64,000 nucleotides of DNA from positions 1-64,000 of the forward strand of contig JAJFGL010000056.1 in the NCBI GenBank assembly GCA_021776135.1, read 5' to 3'. A program made the translations under genes and the position numbers. Under the pieces are notes generated by a model. The model was not told where the DNA came from, did no database searches, and worked only from the letters and a program-made list of their open reading frames with translations. Positions 54,136-62,882 of the stretch are shown here, one piece after another. The stretch's first letter is position 1; each line of letters begins with the position of its first letter. The DNA comes from Kiloniellaceae bacterium. Its GTDB lineage: Bacteria > Pseudomonadota > Alphaproteobacteria > Kiloniellales > J153.

Positions 54136-54357
54136 ATGTCCATGACACCAAGCTTTACCAAGACTGCCCCGCTAGGCGGGGGTCTGGAAAATGGCCCGGC
54201 GGCCACCTCAAGTAAATTTCAGGATCTGGGGCTGCATAAGAAATTGCGCGGCCTGCTCGCTTTGGGGTTTCTCGCCCTTTCAACCGCGATCGGCTATGGG
54301 GCGGTATTAATCCTGATTGACCAGTGGTACCTGGGCGGAAGCCTGGGGATTTTTTAG
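54136..54357 (+). CDS. Small single-pass membrane protein
   Basis: The start ATG 54136 has CAGGAAG upstream. The 73-residue product has a polar N-terminus, a LHKKLRG basic anchor and one hydrophobic helix (LLALGFLALSTAIGYGAVLILI). No family is recognised. The upstream frame to 53998 is open but poor. Confidence 0.6.
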   Translation: MSMTPSFTKTAPLGGGLENGPAATSSKFQDLGLHKKLRGLLALGFLALSTAIGYGAVLILIDQWYLGGSLGIF

Positions 54358-54472
54358 CCGCGCCTCCGCCCGCGTCGGCGCTGTCCAAGCATATTGATAA
54401 TTAAGCCTTCCGGAAGGTAGATTCAGCTAGAGTCCCACCAAGGCGACCTCCGGCAAGCTTGGTGTTTCCTTC

Positions 54473-55351
54473 ATGTCAGAGCTAACGACAGATCTCGACC
54501 CGCGTTTGAACGCTTTTCGCCCCGATCTGGCGGCCAGCGCCCTGAAGGGCCGGGTCCAGGCCGCCCGTTACGTGGAGGGGCGCCCGGCCCTGGTGGCGCG
54601 CGGGCTCGTCGATCTGCGCCGGCGGCCGGAGGCCGCGGCACCCCTGGATACCCAGCTCCTGTTCGGCGAGACCGTGCATGTTTTCGAGCAAGAGCATGGC
54701 TGGGCCTGGGTCCAGAACGCCACCGACGGCTATGTCGGTTATATGGAGGCGGCGGCCCTGGGCGCTGCGGCCCAGAGCGCGCCCAGCCATAACCTGAAGG
54801 TCCTGCGCAGCTTTCTTTATCCCGAACCCGATATGAAGGCGCCGCTCCTCGATGCCATTAGCTTCCTATCGCCCCTGCGCGTTGTCGGAGAGCATGAAAA
54901 ATTCAGCGCCGCCGCCCTGCCCGGCGGCGGCGCGGGCTGGATCTATTCCAGCCATCTTTGCCCGATCGGCGAAACCGATCCCGATTTCACCGCCACCGCG
55001 CATATGTTCCTGGGCGTGCCCTACCTCTGGGGCGGGCGCTCGGGCCTGGGCCTGGATTGCTCGGCCCTGGTGCAGCTATGCCTGGCCCGCGCCGGACTCG
55101 CCTGCACCCGCGACAGCGGCGCCCAGGGCGCCAGCCTGGGCCACGCCACGGACTGGCCGGATACGCCCTTGCGACGCGGCGACATCGTCTATTTTCCCGG
55201 CCACTGCGCCATCGCCCTCAACGAAACCGAGGTCATCCACGCCAACGCCGGCGCCATGCTCACCGCCATCGAAGCCCTGGACGAGGTGGTGAAACGGGTC
55301 GAAGCCGAAAGCGGCGGCCAAGGCGTAACAGGGGTGCGCCGGATAGGATGA
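54473..55351 (+). CDS. NlpC/P60 family cell-wall hydrolase with two SH3 domains
   Basis: A peptidoglycan endopeptidase-like protein of 292 residues. Two bacterial SH3 regions (about 35-90 and 105-165) precede an NlpC/P60 domain with Cys196 in LDCSALVQ, His244 in FPGHCAIAL, and PYLWGGRSGLG. No signal peptide is seen, so it may act in the cytoplasm or be exported otherwise. This is a common type in alphaproteobacteria. Confidence 0.92.
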   Translation: MSELTTDLDPRLNAFRPDLAASALKGRVQAARYVEGRPALVARGLVDLRRRPEAAAPLDTQLLFGETVHVFEQEHGWAWVQNATDGYVGYMEAAALGAAAQSAPSHNLKVLRSFLYPEPDMKAPLLDAISFLSPLRVVGEHEKFSAAALPGGGAGWIYSSHLCPIGETDPDFTATAHMFLGVPYLWGGRSGLGLDCSALVQLCLARAGLACTRDSGAQGASLGHATDWPDTPLRRGDIVYFPGHCAIALNETEVIHANAGAMLTAIEALDEVVKRVEAESGGQGVTGVRRIG

Positions 55352-55374
55352 GGGGCGGGTGAAGAAAACAGGAT

Positions 55375-55463
55375 TTACCACGAAGGCGCGAAGACACGAA
55401 GAAGCGCGAAGCAAAAAAATATTACTATCTTCTCTTCTTCGTGCCTTCGCGCCTTCGTGGTAA
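55375..55463. repeat. Inverted repeat of the ACCACGAAGG family
   Basis: TTACCACGAAGGCGCGAAGA (left arm 55375-55402) and its inverse (right arm 55436-55463) match over 28 bases with one mismatch and flank an AT-rich spacer. It lies between the NlpC/P60 and HAD genes and could terminate both directions. Confidence 0.85.
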
Positions 55464-55526
55464 TCTCTTTTTCTTAGCTTCCTGGGCCAAAGCACCACGG
55501 TCGATTCCCTGTAAGTACCTCCCCCC

Positions 55527-56168
55527 ATGCGCGCCTTCTTTTTCGATCTCGACGGCACCTTGACCGACTCCCAGGCGGGGATCGTGATGTGTTACCGGGC
55601 CGCGCTTAAGGCCATCGGCGCGCCCGGGGCGAGCGATGAGGACTTGATGGGGCAGGTCGGCGCGCCCTTGCCTCTCATGCTCAGGGCGCACAAGCCGGGC
55701 ATGGCGGAGGCGGAGATCGAACAGGGGATCGCCGCCTACCGCGCCGCCTATGAGCGCGCGGGCATCTTCGAGAACCGGCTCTATCCCGGCGTCCGCGTCA
55801 TGCTCGAGGTGCTTCGCGAGTCGGGCCGTCCTGGGTGGATCGTCACCTCGAAACCGGCCCACTACGCGGAGCAGGTCGTGGATATCCTGGGCATACGCGG
55901 CCTAGTGGCCGGCGTGACCGGCCCCGGCCTCGACGAACACGGCGGCAAGTGCGATTTGATTTGCCAGACCCTGAAGGCCGCCGAACTGAAGCCGGCCCAG
56001 GTCGTCATGCTGGGCGACCGTCACTACGACGTGACCGGGGCGCTGGAAGCCGGCGCCGCCACGGTCGGCGCCCTTTGGGGCTATGGCGCCCAGGCGGAGT
56101 TAAGCGAAGCCGGTTGCCGCGACTTCGCCGCCTCGGCCGAAGACTTCACCCGGCGCTACCTGGCTTAG
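55527..56168 (+). CDS. HAD-family phosphatase (phosphoglycolate phosphatase-like)
   Basis: A HAD-superfamily hydrolase of 213 residues: motif I FFDLDGTLTDS (nucleophile Asp7, acid Asp9), motif II IVTSKP, motif III Lys in HGGKCDLI, and motif IV MLGDRHYDV. The cap (about 15-85) is of the Gph/5'-nucleotidase type. The substrate is not assignable beyond a small phosphomonoester. Confidence 0.9.
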   Translation: MRAFFFDLDGTLTDSQAGIVMCYRAALKAIGAPGASDEDLMGQVGAPLPLMLRAHKPGMAEAEIEQGIAAYRAAYERAGIFENRLYPGVRVMLEVLRESGRPGWIVTSKPAHYAEQVVDILGIRGLVAGVTGPGLDEHGGKCDLICQTLKAAELKPAQVVMLGDRHYDVTGALEAGAATVGALWGYGAQAELSEAGCRDFAASAEDFTRRYLA

Positions 56169-56191
56169 CTTAAGTACAAAGGAAGCTGTCA

Positions 56192-56275
56192 TCCCGGACT
56201 ACGATCCGGGATCTTTGGGTAGGTGCGAGCCCGGTCTCACGCGAAGATCCCGGATCGTAGTCCGGGATGACGCCG
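56192..56275. repeat. MITE-like element with 27-base inverted repeats
   Basis: GTCATCCCGGACTACGATCC (left) and GGATCGTAGTCCGGGATGAC (right) are perfect inverted arms, each internally palindromic, around a spacer of about 30 bases. The architecture is the same as at 38.2 kb with a different arm sequence. Confidence 0.85.
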
Positions 56276-56278
56276 CAT

Positions 56279-56551
56279 CTAGCCCCCGCCCTCCTGGGCG
56301 ATACACAAGGCCTCGGCCCGGCTTTTGAACAAGGCCGCCCGATCCTGCCCGATAACCCCCTCGGCCACCATGGTATCGATATCCCCGGCCCGCGCGGCCA
56401 GGCACAGGGCCACCGGATCGTCCGCTGCCGCTTCGGGCGGGCCGGAATCGCCGCCGTGATACCAGGCCAGGGCCAGGGCGGCGCCAAGGAACACGGCCAA
56501 GGCCGCGAGCCGCGCCCCTGGCCGGTCGAGGGCTGAAGGCTTTATAGTCAT
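56279..56551 (-). CDS. Small membrane-anchored hypothetical protein
   Basis: The 90-residue product from ATG 56551 has a hydrophobic helix (LAALAVFLGAALALAWY) near the N-terminus and a periplasmic region with two Cys residues (ALCLAARAGDI and EALCIAQEGG). No family is recognised. The ribosome site is weak. Confidence 0.55.
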   Translation of the reverse strand: MTIKPSALDRPGARLAALAVFLGAALALAWYHGGDSGPPEAAADDPVALCLAARAGDIDTMVAEGVIGQDRAALFKSRAEALCIAQEGGG

Positions 56552-56671
56552 GGCGGAAACGCTAACCGAGACCCATATCCATGCCAAGCCGCGCAATAGG
56601 CGCTAATCCCGTAAAAAACCAAGGGTGGAATGGCCGCGTGAGGCCGCTATACTGAGGCTTCACCATAAGCA

Positions 56672-56694
56672 AACGGTCTGGGTAAAAGACCGTT
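56672..56694 (+). promoter_or_regulatory. Hairpin just before the moaA ribosome-binding site
   Basis: AACGGTCT (56672-56679) and AGACCGTT (56687-56694) form a perfect 8-pair stem with a GGGTAAA loop, immediately followed by AGGGGT, the ribosome site of moaA. It could affect translation or mark a processed 5' end. It does not resemble the large Moco riboswitch. Confidence 0.5.
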
Positions 56695-56707
56695 AGGGGT
56701 GCATACA

Positions 56708-57709
56708 ATGGCGCAGATGATCGATCCCTTCGGCCGGGCGATTTCTTATCTCAGGGTGTCGGTCACCGACCGCTGCGATTTCCGTTGCGTCTATTGCATG
56801 TCCGAAGACATGACCTTTCTGCCCAAGGCGGACATTCTCTCGCTTGAGGAGTTGGAGCGGGTGTGCGGCGCCTTCGTGCGCCAGGGCGTGCGCAAGCTGC
56901 GCATGACCGGCGGCGAACCCCTGGTGCGGCGTAACATCATGAGCCTGTTCCGCAATCTTTCCCGGCACCTGGAAAGCGGCGCCCTGGACGAGTTGACCCT
57001 GACCACCAACGGCAGCCAGCTTCACCGCTTCGCCCAGGATCTGGCGGACCTGGGTATGCGCCGGATCAATGTCTCCCTCGATACCCTGAACGCGGACAAG
57101 TTCGCGGCCATCACCCGCTGGGGCAAGCTGGAAAAAGTCATGGCCGGGCTGGAAGCCGCCAAGGCCGCCGGTCTGCAAATCAAGATCAACACGGTCGCCC
57201 TCAAGGGCGTCAACGACGACGAGTTCGACCGCATGATCGCCTGGTGCGGCGAGGAAGGCTTCGATTTGACCTTTATCGAGGTCATGCCCATGGGCGACAT
57301 CGGCGGCGAAGACCGGGTCGATCAGTACCTGCCGCTTTCGGTCCTGGAGAAGCGCTTGGACAAGACCTGGAGCCTGGAAAAAATCGACTACAAAACCGGC
57401 GGACCGGCGCGCTATGTGCGCGTGGCCGAAACCGGCGGGCGCATCGGCTTCATCACTCCCATGACCCATAACTTCTGCGAAAGCTGCAACCGGGTGCGCC
57501 TGACCTGCACCGGCACGCTTTACATGTGCCTGGGCCAGGAAGACGCCGCCGATTTACGCGCCCCCTTGCGCGCCAGCGACGACGACGGCCTGCTGGAAGA
57601 CGCCATGCGCGCGGCCATCGCGCGCAAGCCCAAGGGCCACGACTTCATCATCGACCGCGACCACCGGGGCCCGGCGGTCGGCCGCCACATGAGCGTCACC
57701 GGCGGCTGA
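56708..57709 (+). CDS. moaA: GTP 3',8-cyclase MoaA
   Basis: Radical-SAM enzyme of molybdenum cofactor synthesis (first step, GTP to 3',8-cyclo-dihydro-GTP). The N-terminal cluster C-x3-C-x2-C is in [10 protein letters not shown] (Cys23, 27, 30), and the C-terminal cluster is in [14 protein letters not shown] and YMC. The C-terminal Gly-Gly needed for activity is present (VTGG). It is 333 residues from ATG 56708; the GTG at 56699 is also open. No other mo genes are in the window. Confidence 0.97.
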   Translation: MAQMIDPFGRAISYLRVSVTDRCDFRCVYCMSEDMTFLPKADILSLEELERVCGAFVRQGVRKLRMTGGEPLVRRNIMSLFRNLSRHLESGALDELTLTTNGSQLHRFAQDLADLGMRRINVSLDTLNADKFAAITRWGKLEKVMAGLEAAKAAGLQIKINTVALKGVNDDEFDRMIAWCGEEGFDLTFIEVMPMGDIGGEDRVDQYLPLSVLEKRLDKTWSLEKIDYKTGGPARYVRVAETGGRIGFITPMTHNFCESCNRVRLTCTGTLYMCLGQEDAADLRAPLRASDDDGLLEDAMRAAIARKPKGHDFIIDRDHRGPAVGRHMSVTGG

Positions 57710-57804
57710 ACCGGTACAGACGAAGCGCGGACACTATCGTTCGTACTATACGTCAAAGTCTGCTAGAATGACCGCTCCACGCTTGCGACCTGGAGTAGAC
57801 GATC

Positions 57805-58167
57805 ATGAAGGCGACGATGTTCGAGCGCTATGGCGGCTTCGGCAGCGTGCATCGCCTGGTTTTGGCCTTCTACGATAAAATGCTCGACTCCGACACCATG
57901 GCCCCCTATTTCGACCACATCGACATGCCGGCGCTCGTCGATCATCAGACCAAATTTATTTCCCAGATTATGGGCGGTCCGGCTCACTATACCAATCAGG
58001 TGCTGGAACAGATCCACCGCAATCTCGACATCACCCAGGAAGCCTTCGACGAAATGAATGCGATCCTGAAAGAGACCCTCGAGGATTTCAATTTCGAAAC
58101 CGGCGATGTGCAATTGATCATGGCCGACATCAAGAGCCGCCAACCCTATATCGTAAATACCAACTAA
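57805..58167 (+). CDS. Truncated haemoglobin, group 1
   Basis: A 120-residue haem protein of the 2-on-2 globin fold: MFERYGGFGSVHRLVLAFYDK with Tyr23 at the probable B10 distal position, Phe36 near CD1, and HQTKFISQIMGGP. The proximal F8 His is most likely His71 in QIHRNLDIT. It binds O2, NO or CO and lies 13 bases upstream of a PAS-adenylate cyclase, so it may serve as that enzyme's gas sensor. Confidence 0.92.
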   Translation: MKATMFERYGGFGSVHRLVLAFYDKMLDSDTMAPYFDHIDMPALVDHQTKFISQIMGGPAHYTNQVLEQIHRNLDITQEAFDEMNAILKETLEDFNFETGDVQLIMADIKSRQPYIVNTN

Positions 58168-58180
58168 CCTGCGCCCGGCG

Positions 58181-59260
58181 ATGACAATGAAGCTCGATGC
58201 CTTCAACGAATTGCTGTTGGAAACGGTTGGCGTCGGGTTGATCATCGCCACCTTTCCCGGGTTGAAGATCATGTTCCACAACCACCGTGTGCTGGAATGG
58301 CTGCCCGCTTTCGATAACAGCGATGAGTCACTCGGCGAGCGGCTAACTGGACTTGACCAAGCGGCGCTGAGCGCATCGCTTGAAGAGGGTAAACCTTACC
58401 GGACGATAATCGAAGCCAAGGTCAAGCGGCGTACACACACGCTATCTTTAATCGCCACCCGAACCAATTTGAGCGACGATTCATGGATGGTTATCGAGTT
58501 GAATAACGAAACCAAGTTGCGCCAGCTCGAGGCGATGATCGCCTCATATTCCAAGATCGTCGAACAGCAAAACCGCACCCTTAAAAAAGAGAAGGAACGG
58601 GCCGAGAAGCTGCTGCTCAACATCATGCCGGAATCGGTTTACAAGGAGCTCAAGACCTTCGGCGTGACCACGCCGCAGCGTTTCGACGAAGCCTCGATCC
58701 TGATGCTCGACTTCGTCGGCTTCACCCAGCTATCGGTCGAGCACGACCCCGCGACCATCGTTACCGAACTGAACGACATTTTCACCGCCTTCGACCGCAT
58801 CGCCGAACAGCAGGGCTGCGAGCGGATCAAGACCATGGGCGACGCCTATGTCGCGGTCTCGGGCCTGCCCGAACCTTCCAACGACCATGCCCAATCGATC
58901 GCCCGCCTGGCGCTCATGTGCGTGCGCTATCTCAAGCGCCGCAACGCCAACCATAAAATCGCTTGGAATTGCCGGATCGGATTGGCGCCGGGGCCGGTGG
59001 TCGGCTCGGTCATCGGCATTCAAAAATACGTTTACGATATTTTCGGGCCGGGGATAAACCTCGCCGCCCGGCTCGAGACCCACGCCGGGCCCATGACCAT
59101 CCTCATGAGCGAAGAGATGTACGAGCGTCTGCGTTCCTATTTCCACATCGAGGACCGCGGCGAGGCGGAGATACGCGGCTTCGGGATCAAGCGGATCTAC
59201 GAATTGCTGGGCGCCGACGACTTCTCGCTCGACATCCAGCCGCCGGTCATCTTGGGCTGA
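58181..59260 (+). CDS. PAS-class III adenylate cyclase
   Basis: A 359-residue soluble signalling enzyme. A PAS-like domain (about 10-110) is followed by a signalling helix/transducer (about 113-160, NRTLKKEKERAEKLLLNIMPES) and the class III catalytic domain (168-345). Metal-binding Asp177 and Asp221 (MLDFVGFTQ, KTMGDAYVA), adenine-selecting Lys217 and Asp286, and transition-state Asn293 and Arg297 (INLAAR) are all present, so it should make cAMP, not cGMP. The cyclase order PAS-helix-cyclase resembles the C-terminal part of soluble guanylate cyclases, with the globin gene just upstream. Confidence 0.94.
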   Translation: MTMKLDAFNELLLETVGVGLIIATFPGLKIMFHNHRVLEWLPAFDNSDESLGERLTGLDQAALSASLEEGKPYRTIIEAKVKRRTHTLSLIATRTNLSDDSWMVIELNNETKLRQLEAMIASYSKIVEQQNRTLKKEKERAEKLLLNIMPESVYKELKTFGVTTPQRFDEASILMLDFVGFTQLSVEHDPATIVTELNDIFTAFDRIAEQQGCERIKTMGDAYVAVSGLPEPSNDHAQSIARLALMCVRYLKRRNANHKIAWNCRIGLAPGPVVGSVIGIQKYVYDIFGPGINLAARLETHAGPMTILMSEEMYERLRSYFHIEDRGEAEIRGFGIKRIYELLGADDFSLDIQPPVILG

Positions 59261-59269
59261 ATCCCGCGC

Positions 59270-59758
59270 CTATTCGATATCCACCCGGTGGGCGAAGTCG
59301 CGGCCGTTGCTGATGGTGATCTGCTGAAAGCCCAGCATCTTGGCCAAATCGAAAAAGGTGAAGGAATCCTGCACCCCCATCTGGGCGAAGGCCGGCAGTT
59401 GGCGCGCCGCCGCGGTCATGTTGGCGAAGATCGCCCGGGCCCGGAACAGGGTATCCAGACGGCCATCGACCAGGGCGACGATAATGAGTTTTTCCGCCTC
59501 GGCCCCCTTGGCGAAAATAGCGACCTGGGGCGGATAGGCTTTCTCGAACTGCTGGATCGCCGTGCCGGTCACGAAACCGATACGCAGGGCCCGGTTGGCC
59601 TCCGGCAGGGTTCGCGAGCGGGCGGTGTAAACCTCCTGGGTTTCAGGCTCCGGATAATAGTAACCGGCATGGCGGTCGGCGGCCCCGGCGGCGGGGCCGG
59701 AAACGAGGGCAAGGGCCAGGCAAGCCGCCAGGGCCGGGCGCGTGAAAATTCCACCCAT
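59270..59758 (-). CDS. Conserved exported protein
   Basis: A signal peptide (cleavage near residue 27, AAGAA-D) and a mature part with GYYYPEPETQEVYTARSRTLPEANRALRIGFVTG (shortened), PPQVAIFAKGAEAEKLIIV and FTFFDLAKMLGFQQITISNG. Similar proteins in other alphaproteobacteria are often mis-annotated as molybdopterin-guanine dinucleotide proteins; I see no nucleotidyltransferase motif. It is 162 residues and convergent with the cyclase gene. Function unknown. Confidence 0.8.
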   Translation of the reverse strand: MGGIFTRPALAACLALALVSGPAAGAADRHAGYYYPEPETQEVYTARSRTLPEANRALRIGFVTGTAIQQFEKAYPPQVAIFAKGAEAEKLIIVALVDGRLDTLFRARAIFANMTAAARQLPAFAQMGVQDSFTFFDLAKMLGFQQITISNGRDFAHRVDIE

Positions 59759-59832
59759 GCGATAAATTTCCTCTATACCTATGATCCCGAAACAACATTC
59801 TTCATCCAAGGGTATAGCATGGATCCCGGATC

Positions 59833-60600
59833 GTGACCGGCCCCAAGTTCGCTTTCGTGGCCAGCGAGTCAGACGAGGCCCGCGCCGCCCAGGCCCGCCT
59901 GTGCGCCCGCTACGGCGAGATCGCGGCGGAGGACGCCGATATCATCGTCGCCCTGGGCGGCGACGGTTTCATGCTGGAAACCCTGCACCGCTACCTGCAC
60001 CGCGAGGCGCCGATCTACGGCATGAACCGGGGCACCGTCGGCTTCCTGATGAATGCTTTCGGCGAGGACGATTTGCCGGCGCGCCTGGCGCGGGCCGAAA
60101 AGGTGACCCTCCATCCGCTTAGCATGACCGCCCACGGCGCCGGGAACGGCCCGGTCGCCGCCCTGGCGATCAACGAAGTCTCGCTGCTGCGCCAAAGCCG
60201 CCAGGCGGCCAAGCTGCGCATCAGCATCGACGGCGTGGTGCGCCTGGAGGAGCTGGTCTGCGACGGCCTGCTGCTATCGACCCCGGCGGGCAGCACAGCC
60301 TACAATCTTTCCGCCCACGGCCCCATCGTGCCCATGGGCTCGGCCCTGCTGCCCTTGACCCCGATCAGCGCCTTCCGGCCCCGGCGCTGGCGCGGCGCCC
60401 TGCTTCCCAACACCGCCCAGGTGACCGTCGAGGTGCTGGACCCCGCCAAGCGCCCGGTCAGCGCCACCGCCGATTTCACCGAGGTCCGCGGTGTCTCCAG
60501 GGTCGAAATCCGCGAGGACGCCGCGATCTCCCTGCACCTGCTGTTCGACCCCGAACACAACCTGGAAGAACGCATCGTCAAGGAACAGTTCCAGCCTTAG
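59833..60600 (+). CDS. nadK: NAD kinase
   Basis: It phosphorylates NAD to NADP. Signature GGDGFML (42-48), the catalytic Asp in that motif, [22 protein letters not shown] and [18 protein letters not shown] are present. It is 255 residues. The start is a GTG at 59833. It lies divergent from the exported-protein gene by 74 bases, so the two may share a promoter region. Confidence 0.96.
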   Translation: MTGPKFAFVASESDEARAAQARLCARYGEIAAEDADIIVALGGDGFMLETLHRYLHREAPIYGMNRGTVGFLMNAFGEDDLPARLARAEKVTLHPLSMTAHGAGNGPVAALAINEVSLLRQSRQAAKLRISIDGVVRLEELVCDGLLLSTPAGSTAYNLSAHGPIVPMGSALLPLTPISAFRPRRWRGALLPNTAQVTVEVLDPAKRPVSATADFTEVRGVSRVEIREDAAISLHLLFDPEHNLEERIVKEQFQP

Positions 60601-60903
60601 AGCATGTTCCCAGCACCGCCCCCCCACCCCGGCCCTCCCCCTCAAGGGGGGAGGGGGAAAAAGACGGTGCGCTTCCCCTTACCCCCTCCCCCTTTGACGG
60701 GGGAGGGTTGGGGTGGGGGTGACAACCTCACCAAGCTTTCACGGTTTTCAGGGACGAGCGGCTTTCCTGTCCGAATTACCGTGTCGGCAAATATTCAGTA
60801 CGCCCTAAACAAGGAAAGGGCCGCGCACAGGCAAGTGGCGCGGCCCCTTGGCGGGGGGGGAGCCCCGCCCGGCGAAGTCGAGTCGTGTCTTAGGCGGTGT
60901 GCC
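60601..60903. other. 303-base gene-free region with GC palindromes
   Basis: It holds two C/G-rich inverted elements (CCCTCCCCCTCAAGGGGGGA at about 60634 and CCCTCCCCCTTTGACGGGGG at about 60681-60706) of the same family as the one near 42.9 kb, and the DUF1127 terminator. No gene is supported. Confidence 0.6.
60811..60845 (-). terminator. Terminator after DUF1127 gene
   Basis: On the minus strand GGCCGCGCCAC, a short loop, GTGCGCGGCC, then CTTTCCTTG. It follows the DUF1127 stop by about 60 bases. Confidence 0.65.
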
Positions 60904-61173
60904 TTAGGAGACGCGCCAGAAGGGGAGCGCGGTCTCGCGGATCATGGACGCCCGGTCCATGCCAATGTCGTCAAGCAGACGGTCGCCCAGGAGGCGCAGC
61001 CGCTGACGATCGGCCGCCCGCTGCTGCCAGACATAGAGAACCTTGAACAGGCTCACCGGCAGGCGGACCAGGCGGGTGACGAAGCCGCTGGCGCCCTGGG
61101 CGCCGATCGCCGTGCCCTGGGCCAAGGCGGTCGCCATGGCGACGCCGTAGGGCGCTTGGGGTGCGTAGTTCAT
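60904..61173 (-). CDS. DUF1127 family small protein
   Basis: An 89-residue protein. The conserved C-terminal DUF1127 motif is LRLLGDRLLDDIGMDRASM, and the N-terminal Ala-rich helix is variable. DUF1127 proteins are small RNA-associated or stress-related proteins; Agrobacterium members regulate phosphate and carbon metabolism. AAGGAG precedes the ATG. It is divergent from the GcvA-type regulator gene, 172 bases away. Confidence 0.9.
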   Translation of the reverse strand: MNYAPQAPYGVAMATALAQGTAIGAQGASGFVTRLVRLPVSLFKVLYVWQQRAADRQRLRLLGDRLLDDIGMDRASMIRETALPFWRVS

Positions 61174-61345
61174 CTCAAATCTCCTTATCCGACCCTGGGC
61201 GCCGGATTCTGGCGTTACCCAAAGGTTTATAAAAAATTAACGGGGCAATATCGCCCTTGTTAAGTTAAAAGATAAAGCCGCTTGCCTGGAATTTCAAACG
61301 ATGATAATTCATGTTTCGGATTAGATTATCTAATGAGAGTCCCCC

Positions 61346-62254
61346 ATGGCCCGGCGCCTGCCCCCCATGAAAGCCCTGCGCGCCTTCGAGGCCGCCGCAC
61401 GCCACCTCAGCTTCACCAAGGCGGCCGAGGAACTGAACGTGACCCAGGCCGCCATCAGCCATCAGGTCAAGGCCCTGGAGGAGGTTCTGGGGATCGCCCT
61501 GTTCCGGCGCTTCAACCGGCGGCTCATGCTGACCGACGCCGGCCAGACCTATCAGCCGGCCCTGGGCGAGGCCTTCGACATCGTCGAGGCCGCGACCCGC
61601 AAGCTGCGCCTGGAGGAGCAGACCGGGCCGCTTAAGGTTACGGTCGCCAATTCCTTCGCCGCCAAGTGGCTGCTGCCGCGCCTGCCCAGCTTCCGCGCCC
61701 GCGAGCCGGACATCGACGTCATGGTCGCGGCCTCCGATACCATCGTCGATTTCACCCGCGACGACTTCGACATGGGGGTCCGCTTCGGCCTCGGCCGCTA
61801 TGCCGGCCTGCGCATCGACCTGCTGTTCGAGGACGAGGTGTTCCCGGTGTGCAGCCCCCGGCTTCTGGAAGGCCTCCATCCCCTGGGCGCCCCCGCCGAC
61901 CTGATCCATCACACCCTGCTGCACGATGACGTGGGGCATTCCGAGGTGCCCGATTGGCGCCGCTGGCTGAAACTGACCGGGGTGCGCGGCGTGCGCCTGG
62001 AGCGCGGCCAGCGCTTCAGCCATTCCAGCCTCGCCATCCAGGCCGCCATCGACGCCCAGGGCGTCGCCCTGGTGCGCGCCTCCCTGGTCGGCCTCGACCT
62101 GGAAGCCGGCCGCCTGATCCGCCCCTTCGGCCCGGCGATGAAATCCAACTACGCCTGCTACGTCGTTGCCCCCGAAGGCAGCGCCGAAAAACCCAAAATC
62201 AAAGCCTTCCGCGACTGGCTGTTCGACGAAGCGGGCAAGGGCGGGGTTGGGTAG
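61346..62254 (+). CDS. LysR-family regulator, GcvA type
   Basis: A 302-residue LTTR. The N-terminal winged helix (about 6-65: LRAFEAAARHLSFTKAAEELNVTQAAISHQVKALE, shortened) is followed by an effector-binding domain. It resembles the large GcvA-like group, whose members often regulate neighbouring genes, here the divergent DUF1127 gene. GC-rich codon use is like the core genome. Confidence 0.92.
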   Translation: MARRLPPMKALRAFEAAARHLSFTKAAEELNVTQAAISHQVKALEEVLGIALFRRFNRRLMLTDAGQTYQPALGEAFDIVEAATRKLRLEEQTGPLKVTVANSFAAKWLLPRLPSFRAREPDIDVMVAASDTIVDFTRDDFDMGVRFGLGRYAGLRIDLLFEDEVFPVCSPRLLEGLHPLGAPADLIHHTLLHDDVGHSEVPDWRRWLKLTGVRGVRLERGQRFSHSSLAIQAAIDAQGVALVRASLVGLDLEAGRLIRPFGPAMKSNYACYVVAPEGSAEKPKIKAFRDWLFDEAGKGGVG

Positions 62255-62369
62255 GGGGGGTATCATAGGGCGGGGTTGGCGCTGGCGTAACCCACCCCCG
62301 ACCCAGGGTCGCGACAAGACATACGCGCCCAAGGCGCTATACGGATCAGATCACTTAACCAGCAAGCAT

Positions 62370-62882
62370 TCAAACATTCTTCGAAATATGATACGAGCGA
62401 ACTAGCAGGTTATTGGTCTTGAAATAGCGGAAATACAACACTCGCTGGATGGTGCCTCTCCAAACGCAAAGGCACGGACTCTCTCCACTTTCTAGTTCTA
62501 TGCCTCCAAGGATTGCCATAATTGGTTCACTGATTTGAGCTTCAGCATGTCTGGCTATTCGCCCCAACTCACGGCGATCCAACCAACTCATTGCCGGAAC
62601 GGCCTGACCTGGATGGGTGTGCCAATCACCTAAATAGGTTTCTCGTCCGCCAGTATTCCTGAAATGATCCTCGATTATTGCCGTACGGTATTCACCATCA
62701 GGTCGAAATCGATACCGGCTATGTTCAGCTTTCGGTCCCGGGCCAACCATTGTTGTTACCACATATTCGGTGCCGTTCATCCAGCCGATCAGTGATCCGC
62801 CCGTTTCATAAGGATGGGCTTCCTTAGCCTCTGCCCTGAGATTCCAGAGCGCCGAGTCAGAAATCCAAGCTATGTACGACAA
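62370..62882 (-). CDS. JAB/MPN-type (JAMM) isopeptidase-like protein
   Basis: A 170-residue Mov34/JAB protein with the JAMM metal site: Glu26 (YETGGSLIGW) and His88, His90, Ser99 and Asp102 in GDWHTHPGQAVPAMSWLD. Prokaryotic JABs next to E1-like enzymes cleave ubiquitin-like conjugates, as in CBASS Cap3, or process tail proteins. It overlaps the E1-like gene by 13 bases and lies downstream of it on the same strand, the order seen in Cap2-Cap3. GC content is below that of the core genome. Confidence 0.92.
   Translation of the reverse strand: MSYIAWISDSALWNLRAEAKEAHPYETGGSLIGWMNGTEYVVTTMVGPGPKAEHSRYRFRPDGEYRTAIIEDHFRNTGGRETYLGDWHTHPGQAVPAMSWLDRRELGRIARHAEAQISEPIMAILGGIELESGESPCLCVWRGTIQRVLYFRYFKTNNLLVRSYHISKNV

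Noticed and set aside
56641-56707. Moco riboswitch upstream of moaA
   Set aside because: The leader is too short and shows only one simple hairpin, not the multi-helix motif.
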